Assembly: GCA_910591455.2 (NCBI GenBank)
Contig: OU342806.1
Location: 26,437,922-26,501,921 of the forward strand
Direction of reading: 5' to 3'
Length of the DNA: 64,000 nt
Origin: Pholis gunnellus
Taxonomy: Eukaryota > Chordata > Actinopteri > Perciformes > Pholidae
In this document: in pieces, positions 56,001 to 64,000 of the stretch
Numbering within the stretch: the stretch's first letter is position 1
Layout of the letters: every line of letters starts with the position of its first letter
Translations under genes and position numbers: made by a program
Notes under the pieces: generated by a model
The model's database searches: none
Seen by the model: only the letters and a program-made list of their open reading frames with translations
Told to the model about the DNA's origin: nothing

Positions 56001-59000
56001 ACAACCTGATCCAGTAATTCTCCTGATGGAATTAGGAAAACTTTGTGTCTGACATGTCTCATGAACACACGTGTTTGAGCCCTTTCAGGTTCACTGGTGA
56101 AAACAGTTTCAGGTCAGCACAAAAAGTCAACTGTACCTTTAATTCTTCCCCTTAAATATTTCAGAAGCTCATTGGTCCCTTTCTGTGAGGAAGACAACAG
56201 AAGAATATTAATGTGAATGTTTGTTCTTGTGAACATTACCAGCTGTTAAATACACACAGAACATCTGTTACGCATCACCTGCAAAGCTCTAGTACTATTA
56301 TCTCAAGACGTGTGCAGGGAACAATGTGTGACTGCACTGATTTTAAAGCTGTCAGATGGAAACTTTTCTTATAAATGAGCACCTTTCCGGTGACACAGGC
56401 GCGGTCTGGTTTATAGACACTGTGCTACTTTCTTAGCTTTGGAACAAGCTGATTTCCCGCTATTTGAATACTGCAACAATCTATTGTGCTCTATATTTGT
56501 ACTCCATTTAGATCTGTCAAGATTTGTTTTTATTCAATTCAACAATAATATCTTGATATGATATAGAGACTTGTAGTAAAGTACAGGGATGTAAACATGC
56601 ATGGTGAAAAAGAGTAGTCAGAACTATTATAGAACGCTGTGATGCGGCCTGTAGTACATGCTGAAATAAATAGGAAGGAGCCAGCTAGGGTCAGAGAAAG
56701 ATTTAGGCCATAAAAGACCACGTTTGTAAGTTAACAATGTGACGTTAGCTAGCTTGCATATTTTGATTTGTAGTCAATTATGCTCACCTTTTTCCATTTA
56801 TGTTGCCAGAAGCTACACTGTAACAGAATATCGCTGGCAAGTGACAGCAGCTTAGGGAAAACGAGAATAGTAGCTGCTGATAGGAGATAATATTGGCTTC
56901 ATTCATAAACAGTGTGTCCGCACGTTTAACGCAAAAATCAGGGATTCATCTGAAATTTAGAACGGCCTCGGACCATGATGAAACATAAATGATGAAACAT
57001 AAATGATGACCGCCCGGCCGGCTCTCTTTAAACACACACCTTTTAAATGAATGCATGTCATCTTAAAACCGCATTCATTAAACTACATTCAAATTTTTAT
57101 TTAGAATTCAAATATCAAGGTTATGAATGAAGCTTCTCACTATTCGGTACTTTTTGATTTTTGGTCCATTATTCTTTTTTTGCATAAACTTTAATATCAA
57201 ACCGTTTTTTTGTTTTTTTTCCTGAACCACAGTCCATATCTCAGTGTTCGGGTTAACCCTAACCCTCATTTATAACAACTTACATTACATTACAGTCTTT
57301 TAGCAAACGCTTTTATCCAAAGCAACCTACAATTCAGATTCTATCACCACAGGCTGGATGTGCTCAAGGACACATCGACATGCAACGAGTGGGGCCGGAG
57401 CCGGGGATCGAACCGGCGATCCTCTGATTGAAGAGCGGTCCTGCTCTCCACTAAGTCACACAGTGACCCACTGCTTGCTCCATGATCTACCAAACGTATA
57501 CCGTATGCAGAGAAACGGGGGCCGTGGCAGTATGCGAGCATGAGAATGATTACTAACACGTTACACATTACTGACGACCCGGAGTCTTTGTGCTTTCTCT
57601 CCTCACAGGTTTCCATGGATCGTGGTTATATCTGGACCATTGGCTTGTGTTTTTAAGTCCTACTTGTTGAGGCGGTTGAACATGACAAATACTACAGACT
57701 ACAACTGAAGATGGATGTCGTGGCCCTGCTGACTCCCACTGCTACTATCTTTATTATTAATAGTCACATTGCTATTACTATTACCGATACCATTACTGCT
57801 TTTATTATCATTATTATTCTACTATATCCACTGCTGCTGTTATTATTAGAAGATGTAATTTTTCCATCATTTTTCTGCTTACTACTCTCATATGAATCAT
57901 TTCTGTCATTTGCATTGAATGTGTTGTAACTCTGTTATGTTGTTCATTCTGTACACATTCTGTCCATCCTTCTCTCTAGGGGTTCTTCCTCTTTTCTCCC
58001 TGTAAAGGTTTGTTTTGGGGGAGTTGTTCCTGTTCTGATGTGAGGGTCCTGGGACAGAGGATGTCGTGTGTACAGATTGTAAAGCCCTCTGAGGAGAATT
58101 TGGTTTTGGTCTATACAAAATAAATTGAATTTAATTTAATTCTGATTCACTAACATACGAACAATGTCAAGACCAAAATTAGCCAGTGCGCAATTGTCAT
58201 GAATCCAACAGTAATTTTGCGCGTGCGCTTATTTTGTGATCAAAAGGAACATTTCTACACACATATTAGTGAAAAATACCAAATGCGTTTAGTTTTTTTA
58301 TTCTAATGAATTTAAAGTCTCTCTAAATACTTTGAAAAGTGCAAAAAAAATCTGATTTAGTATTGTTATCATTAACATAATGAGTCCTTTTCTCCATGGT
58401 ATAGAGTCCATGGGAGTGAACGTCCTTGTTTCTATGTTGGCACAGATTTGTAAAGCAGCCGGCACCGCTACAATCTACGCCAGGGGTCACCAACCTACTT
58501 TAACACTGAGAGCTACTTCAAGGGCACCTCTAGTCTGGGCCTTTTCGGTCGGACTGCGTTGTGTCGTAGAATAGTTCTATGTTAATCGGGAGAAGAGAGT
58601 GATATTCGCAAATCAAAATAATCCAAGTCTCCAAATCATTCAAAGTTGTCCTGTTCCATTTATTCTCTTGCAAGAGGGAGAATCTCCAACACAGCTCTTC
58701 ACACAGTCTGCTGGAAGCATTCTTCAACATCAGTTCAAATCCTCACATACTATATACACTACAACAGAAACAGTCTCCGCCTTTAGACAGGTCAAAGGTG
58801 TCTTACGCTGGTTGATCTGATCTCCCATTTTCCCTTGATCTCATTGTCAGATTCATTTACGTGACCCTTTAACATCCCCAGGAGAGGAAGAAACCCCCAG
58901 TGTGAACTTTTGCTCACCTTCCTGTGTCTCTCTTTACGACCCTCGAAAGTAAAACAGTAACACTCAGTATGTGGTCTGGTCGTAAACCATGTTTGGACAA

Positions 59001-62000
59001 GCCTAAATGTCTCTACCTCTGTTCTTCTAAGCCGTCAAATGTTTCTAAACCATTTCATGAAACTGATATATATTTTTTACCATTACAGTTGCCTCGCCTC
59101 TACCCCCGCTACCCACGAGTTGTCGCCCCGCAGCCTGTTCCGAGGACTGACGGGGGATTGACAGGGTGCGCTCGCGGCGGCGCCAATGGGAAGCGCCCGC
59201 CATTCGAAACCTGAAAATCTAGTGCGGTGCGGCGGCCTCTGCCTTTTAAAATCTACATTAATGCAAGCGTTTTCGATTGAAGAAGAATTTAGATGGATTT
59301 TAGACGGAGCTCCATGGAGACTAGTGCTATTTTTAGAACATGCCTTGCGGGTGACTCACGTGGTCCCTGTGGGCACTGTGTTGGCTACCTCTCATCTACG
59401 CCAACCACTGCTCTAGAAGCACCACAGTACAAAAACCAGAGGCTGGCCGAGATGCAAAGATATGGTGTCAGTGACGGGACATCAATGTGAATCGTCCCTT
59501 CAATCCTACCGGTACCCAAACTACAGCGAGAGCGTATGCTGCACAATTATTGGTGATGTCCAGATAAATGCTACTAACTACCCCAATCTTTAAGCAACCG
59601 TTCTGTTTTGTGTTGCTGAAGAACATATGCTTTGCATTAGAATGATTATCTGTGTGTTAATATGTAGTAAACATTTTATAAAAGCGGTTTACAGTGATTT
59701 TACATGTAAGGGCTGTCGTTATGCATGTTGTTGCATAATCCTAGTTCACCAATACTAGGATTCAGAACTAGCTCTGCATTATCTTCTGTCTGTCTCGGTG
59801 TGTTACTTACAGTGAGCAGGTCTCTCCTGATTCCTCTCAGAGGGTTTCCCTCCAACAGTAACACTTTCAGATTGGGCAGCAGGCTGAGAGATGCTGGAAG
59901 ACTGACAGAGAGAGATGCTTTTCACATGAAATACCTGAAACCCAGGTGATGATAGGGTACTGACAGTGTCTACTGCTAAATATAGAAGGCTAGGCTGCTA
60001 ACCTCTGATCTAGATCACTCCACAGTGTTGGTTTACACCATCACACGGAAATTATTTAGGATTATATCACATAATTTAAATAGTGTCGGAGTAAATGTAA
60101 ACAATAATGTGTTTCAATGGCAGAGCTAGTGGTCACATTTGGTACTGACTAAATATTTCAAACATGTCAGTTTGGCTCATGGACACAAACAGTAACGTTG
60201 TCATGATGCCAATGACCTACGTGGTGATGTCATTGTTGGTGAGGTCGAGGCGTGTGAGCGTGCTCAGTGAGGTGATCTGTTCAGGGAGGATTTTGATCTT
60301 GTTGTCTCGGAGTTCTAGAAGAGAGATGGCTGTCAGGCAGGCCAGCTGCTCCGTCTCCAACTGCTCAATGTGGTTGTTCCCCACATACAACTCCTACACA
60401 CACACGCACACGCACACACACAGTTATACCATAAATGAGCTTTACACCTGGGGAAACTCATGTTGCTATTGTTACCTTGAGCGCTGGTGCAAGAAGCTTT
60501 GGGAGGAGGCGGAGCTTGTTGTGTCTGAGGTAGAGCTGCTCCAGAGCAAGCATACCTGATAGGCTGGCAGGAATGTCAGTCAGCTGGTTATTGCTGCAGT
60601 CCAACAGCTTAACATCTGTGAGATCAAGTCAGAACTCAAATGTTAAATGTGTATACATACACATATATAATGTGTACATATACATACACACATTTAATAG
60701 CACTAATTCCACTCCTTTTCCTTTTTACAATTGCTGTTTAACTACTGTCAATGAAACTCAAGACATTTTGCAGTGCCCGTTCAAAACTGTTTAGAACCTA
60801 AGGATTTCAGCAGGTGAGATTTTGATATTAGGTTTATTGTCAGAGGAAACATCACGGTTTCACAATCATTAATCAGAATATTTCTAATTTAGATAAGGAA
60901 CTACAGCATTTATTATCATCATCAACCATTTCCAGTTAGTGTTTATAGTTTGGATATTTAAAAAATATGGGAATAGCTTTTATAGCCCGTAGGCACATTG
61001 TGAACTACGTGACACTTAGTTAATCAGCACCTCCTGTTTTTTTTAAATCTTGACTTGGACAGGTGAGGACTATCTCAAAGATGGTGGAACATATCCAAAG
61101 TGTTCGCCGCAACAGTCTGTTTTTGACGGCACACTTTACAAATTGATAAACATCTTGTTCAACCACTCTGATCATTTGCTAAATCAGACGTTAAGTAAAT
61201 TTAAGTAAATTTTGTGCTGATAATGCCTCTCTGTCACATTTTACAGCAGAATTTTTACTGTGTGGTATTAATAGTTTTACTACTAATAGTAAATAGTTTT
61301 ACTTCGGAAAGAAAGGTTTGAGTACTACTCCGGAGAAAGGGTGAAAAGTAAAGGAAGATGATGTTTGCCTGGGGCCATCAAATTACTAAATCTGGCCCTG
61401 GAAACCACATCCATTATCAGAAACATTAGTAAAATACACTGGAGGAATTCATTTCCATAAAGGCATATGACTCCCTTGCTTTGACATAACCACCGCAGTT
61501 ACAAAGTATGGCACAGATTCAATGACTGGAGGTAATTTGACATGGGTAAAGTGTGGCTAAAACTTAAGACAACTTAAGTGGCAGTGGGAGAGCGGTGCTG
61601 TTTTGGAAGGCTATCTCCTCGTTGACTCCAGGGAAGTGAAGAAAAGTTGGGTTGTAACGTTATCCAGCATCCTTGTAGCATTAGCAGGCTTCACCCAGAA
61701 TCAATGTAGCGCTAGCAGGCTTCATCCAGAATCAATGTAGCGTTAGCAGGCTTCATCCAGAATCAATGTAGCATTAGCAGGCTCTACCCAGAATCAATGT
61801 AGCGTTAGCAGGCTCTATCCAGAATCAATGTAGCATTAGCAGGCTCTATCCAGAATCAATGTAGCGTTAGCAGGCTCTATCCAGAATCAATGTAGCGTTA
61901 GCAGGCTCTATCCAGAATCAATGTAGCGTTAGCAGGCTCTATCCAGCATCCACGTAGCGTTAGCGGGCTCTATCCAGCATCCAAAGTGAACTGCAGTCCG

Positions 62001-62696
62001 CCCACTGCAGACCACATACTGGACTACAGAGCCATGAAGCTCCGCCCCCACTGCTACAGAGAGGCTGTGTATTTATTTCCACAAGGTTTACTAATATTGT
62101 CTAAATTGCCCCACATTTTTTAAAAATCCCTTAATGGAGTTCCCAGCAATACAACCACCAAGTGTGAAATAGATAACATGAACGGTTCTCGAGATATGTG
62201 AAGAACATTTATATTTAGACAGTCAGACAGACAGACACCTTCCATCATAGTTAGACCGACAGACACCTTACATTATAGTTCTATCCGGGCTTGAACGGCA
62301 GCCATGTAAAGAAGCAGAAGAGCTGGTCTTACTTGTGAGCTGGGCCAGGGTGGCAGGCAGATAGCTGAGATTGTTGTGACACAGGTTCAGTTTCTGCAGC
62401 CGGATGAGACGGCCCAGGCTGGAGGGCAGGCCCTTTAGATGGTTGTTAGACAGGTCCTTCAACCAAACATAACACCTCCGTCAGCCAATCACTCAACCCA
62501 GCAGAAACAGTCCGGTGGGAGTGTAATACACTAACTACCTACATACATACATATTGTGGTAATTACCAGCTGTGTCAGGTTCTCCAGATGTCCCACTTCG
62601 TCTGGCAGGCTCTCCAGCTGGTTCTGCTGGAGGTTGATGCTACAGAGGTTCTTCAGAGTACACACTTCAACTGGCAGTGAAGTCAGCTGGTTATGA
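50513..62696 (-). CDS. lrrc40: LRRC40, 12 C-terminal exons (5' exons beyond the right edge)
   Basis: Leucine-rich-repeat protein 40, a ~600-aa LRR protein with no established biochemical role. Exons in transcript order: 62696-62567, 62456-62333, 60615-60476, 60393-60221, 59901-59811, 56182-56137, 55129-55027, 53187-53080, 52947-52837, 52518-52441, 51123-50938, 50618-50513 (stop TGA). All borders are AG/GT and phases join to 464 aa plus stop. LRRs are plain: NQLTSLPVEVCTLKNL, DLSNNHLKGLPSSLGRL, NLGFNRLTCCSPDICKFL, DLSNNDLLNIPPEMGLC. Family-specific segments include KGTNELLKYLRGRIK, AMTLPSQARVNVHNIITLKS, NIPDELFDAAADQSITTVNF and the C-terminus GTDAVLEYLRSRIPT. From the usual ~602 aa, about 137 residues (probably three exons) are missing to the right. 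Two splice sites are built on CA/TG repeats (listed separately). Confidence 0.96.
51124..52440 (-). other. LRRC40 intron before exon 51123, repeat-derived in part
   Basis: Contains a fish dispersed-repeat-like stretch at 51470-51650 (CCAGAGCTGGGCAGCAAGGC, TTTCAGTTTTGTCC) and a hAT terminal fragment at 52350-52390 (TAGTGCTGGGCGGTATGACC). The open frame at 52035-52250 on the plus strand shows no domain. Confidence 0.45.
53041..53079 (-). promoter_or_regulatory. CA repeat starting at an LRRC40 5' splice site
   Basis: On the minus strand the exon ends CCTCCTAG and the intron begins GTACACACAC, running into ~18 CA units. The donor GT is thus directly followed by the microsatellite. Only the first three intron bases fit the U1 consensus. 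CA repeats in introns bind hnRNP L and can repress or activate exon use; whether that happens here is inference. Confidence 0.7.
53541..54509. mobile_element. Complete non-autonomous hAT element, copy 2
   Basis: Termini TAGTGCTGGGCAA and TTGCCCAGCACTA are perfect inverted repeats. Flanking 8-mers TAAAGAAC (53533-53540) and TAAATAAC (54510-54517) differ once. The 969-bp body includes a (GT)n at 54248-54270 and no transposase. It is the reverse-complement relative of the truncated copy at 3885 and lies in an LRRC40 intron. Confidence 0.88.
55130..56136 (-). other. LRRC40 intron, no features
   Basis: About 1 kb between exons 56182-56137 and 55129-55027. The minus-strand open frames at 55668-55938 overlap each other and lack any domain or splice logic. 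I see nothing else. Confidence 0.5.
57279..57471 (-). repeat. tRNA-derived SINE, minus strand
   Basis: On the minus strand an A-box-like TGACTTAGTGGAGAGC precedes a B box GGTTCGATCC (57405-57414 on the plus strand). Then come GTGTCCTTGAGCACATCC and the tail GCTTTGGATAAAAGCGTTTG ending in short TAATG repeats. This is a widespread fish SINE layout. Family differs from the SINEs at 32701 and 38353 in its tail. Confidence 0.8.
57890..58140 (+). repeat. Dispersed LINE/SINE-like 3' end
   Basis: The blocks GTTTGTTTTGGGGGAGTTGT, GATGTGAGGGTCCTGGGACA and GATTGTAAAGCCCTCTGAGG, followed by AAATAAATTGAATTTAATTT, form the conserved 3' module of a very common fish retroposon with a TTGAA-type tail. Confidence 0.65.
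58481..59393. mobile_element. Non-autonomous hAT element with perfect 8-bp TSD
   Basis: Left end CAGGGGTCACCAACCTACTT, the typical start of a fish hAT family. The right end near GTTGGCTACCTCTC is a mutated inverse. ATCTACGC occurs at 58473-58480 and again at 59394-59401, an exact 8-bp target duplication. The 913-bp interior shows a shortened element with no intact transposase. It lies in the LRRC40 intron between exons 59811 and 56182. Confidence 0.85.
60394..60421 (-). promoter_or_regulatory. TG repeat as the polypyrimidine-poor acceptor of an LRRC40 exon
   Basis: On the minus strand the sequence just before the exon GAGTTGTATGTGGGG is GTGTGTGCGTGTGCGTGTGT followed by GTAG. The usual pyrimidine tract is replaced by an imperfect TG repeat. 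UG repeats next to a 3' splice site bind TDP-43 and CELF proteins, as at CFTR exon 9, and lower exon inclusion there. This exon is 173 nt, so skipping would shift the frame. Confidence 0.7.
60616..61664 (-). other. LRRC40 intron, otherwise featureless
   Basis: A short palindromic TA/CA tract lies at 60650-60695. The rest shows no gene, transposon end or repeat that I can name. Confidence 0.4.
61665..61988 (+). repeat. 31-bp minisatellite, ~10 copies
   Basis: The unit GTAGCGTTAGCAGGCTCTAT + CCAGAATCAAT (31 bp) is repeated about ten times. Variants are GCATTAG, GCGCTAG, CTTCATCC and CTCTATCC; the last units read CCAGCATCC. It sits in the LRRC40 intron between 62333 and 60615. No coding potential. 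Confidence 0.95.
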
Positions 62697-63300
62697 CTGG
62701 CCACACAGGAGAACCAACACACATTATATTTCAGTTTATTATGTGGTTAGTCCCACCACAGGCCAGACATTTAATTTAATTGGTTGTGTGCATTTGAGAT
62801 AGTTACAACTGATACAGCAGCAAACAGTTTGGTAAGGTGATCCATGATCAGGGAGCCATGATTATACTCTTAGACAGATCCAACATTAAATGTCTTTGTT
62901 GGATAAAGTTTGTGAATCTCTAGGATTATGAGGTAATTTAAAGGGGGGTGCTGGTGAAAAATAATTACATTTTGTTTTTGACATTACTACTTTTGAAGAT
63001 CTGTGTGATTTGATGATTTTGGTGCAGTTTCAAAATATTCTTCCTGACCATATTGCGACATATATCATCAAATGAAAAATCACAGCTAATGCTGCCCTGT
63101 CAGCTGATGAGTATGTGTTGCTCCATAAGATCAGTTTCAGAGAGTGCTCTGTGGCTCCCAATGTTGTTTATGGGCTGGGAAGTGGTTCTGATGCTGTTTC
63201 GTGTGACAGGCTTTCAAAGAAAGTGAGAATTTTGAATCCGACTTTACACAGGTGTCAACTTAGACAATAGTAATATCTGTAACGAGGAAGAGGGCAACAG
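62697..63300 (-). other. LRRC40 intron sequence without recognisable features
   Basis: Follows the acceptor GTGTGGCCAG upstream of the exon at 62696. I see no further LRRC40 exon before the retroelement remnant, so the preceding exon lies beyond 64000 or past that remnant. Confidence 0.4.
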
Positions 63301-63349
63301 CTTGGCTGGTAGCTGAGTTTGCACTGACACTCCTCCAACACCTGTGGTC

Positions 63350-63960
63350 ACATGATGTGCTATTGATTCCGTGTCTGACGAGAGCTCCAGAGTGTTGCCA
63401 GAGGTCTATACATCCTGCGTATTTACACGTGCTATGGGCAAATCAGATCCTGACGTGTCACGTCAACAGCAAAAGTGTTGATGTAGTGTTGGACGTCCCA
63501 TCTATGTCTGAGCTTCCTGTGTCAGGTAGTACAGGAGCAATGTGATGATTCTTCTTTGAAATAAATATTTGAGCAAGTTTTGCCTGTTTTTGAGATAAAT
63601 AGTGCGGCTAATGGCTACTTCTTCTATAATGATTTGCTGTTCAGAAAATGGGTTCCCATGGTTGAGGATTGTGAGAAAAATTACGTTTCCCAGGTGGTGG
63701 CGCGAACAAAGATTTGTTCCCTTGTCTTGAAAGTGGCACATGACAAGTGTGGACACTTTCCTGTTGTCCACAAGTGATGAACATCCTACTGTTGTCCTTT
63801 GTCATAGATGCAGATGTGGAATAAACCTGCTGTTACCACAAGCCTGACCAGCTCCAAGAGATTCATTTAGCCAGGAGACATCTCACAGAGGTTACATTGG
63901 TGCCGTGACCTGGATAGTGGTTTTTCTTTTACGTCCTGCGACGCCGGACGTAAAATAAAA
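63350..63960 (+). pseudogene. Gypsy-like retroelement remnant (H2C2 integrase part, possible LTR end and primer-binding site)
   Basis: The frame 63580-63777 reads NSAANGYFFYNDLLFRKWVP, then RTKICSLVLKVAHDKCGHFP. The LVL..AHD...GHFP pattern is the H2C2 zinc-binding region at the integrase start of Gypsy-like pol. Before it, a decayed VYTSCVFTRAMGK stretch fits the protease-RT border zone. At 63895-63917, GGTTACA is followed by TTGGTGCCGTGACCTGGAT, which looks like an LTR end plus a tRNA primer-binding site. Internal pol is missing, so this is a rearranged relic. Confidence 0.5.
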
Positions 63961-64000
63961 CTCTGCTTAAGACCTCATGCTGCTTTTGCAGATTAACCAG

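Noticed and set aside
57250..57266. Interstitial telomeric repeat (TTAACCCTAACCC)
   Set aside because: Only about two units are present; similar short GTTAGGGTTAG near 5026 also falls within chance expectation.

Overview
The window is nuclear DNA from a ray-finned (teleost) fish. It carries short vertebrate exons spread over long introns, dense (GT)n/(CA)n microsatellites, and a typical teleost transposon load (hAT, Tc1, Harbinger-like, Rex1/L2-type and I-type LINEs, Gypsy-like LTR remnants, tRNA-derived SINEs). Three host genes can be reconstructed exon by exon with consistent splice phases. I saw no CRISPR, operon or bacterial feature. Most long open frames in the window are repeat artefacts or transposon remnants. 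Layout: (1) 1-266, a palindromic MITE. (2) 507-7834, minus strand: the 5' part of CHERP (U2 snRNP-associated SURP/CID/G-patch protein); seven exons give 270 codons and the gene runs off the left edge. (3) 8014-26000, a gene-poor block of nested mobile elements: an I-type LINE remnant, a hAT 5' end, a gag-bearing LTR element split by a LINE that is itself split by an LTR, a Tc1 element between pieces of an integrase-like coding sequence, and LINE and Harbinger remnants. (4) 26362-46490, plus strand: complete PDE6D, the prenyl-binding delta subunit (five exons, 150 aa), whose introns hold hAT elements, a SINE and a 120-bp (TG)n tract. (5) 46491-50512, the convergent intergenic gap with an L2-like LINE 5' part and a complex (TA)n/(TATG)n tract. 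(6) 50513-62696, minus strand: twelve exons of LRRC40 (464 aa plus stop); the roughly 137 N-terminal residues lie beyond the right edge. (7) About 63300-64000, fragments of a Gypsy-like retroelement with a possible primer-binding site. The three genes have unrelated housekeeping roles: pre-mRNA splicing (CHERP), shuttling of prenylated cargo to membranes and cilia with ARL2/ARL3 (PDE6D), and an uncharacterised leucine-rich-repeat protein (LRRC40). In human they lie on different chromosomes as far as I recall, so the neighbourhood looks lineage-specific. PDE6D and LRRC40 are convergent; CHERP is divergent from PDE6D across about 18 kb of transposons. I found no convincing undescribed system. 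The most interesting signals are the layered insertion history at 9.4-14.0 kb with its empty site preserved in a sister LTR, several hAT copies with readable 8-bp target duplications, a 22-bp minisatellite that is open in two frames and sits inside a hAT copy, and LRRC40 splice sites built directly on CA/TG repeats.
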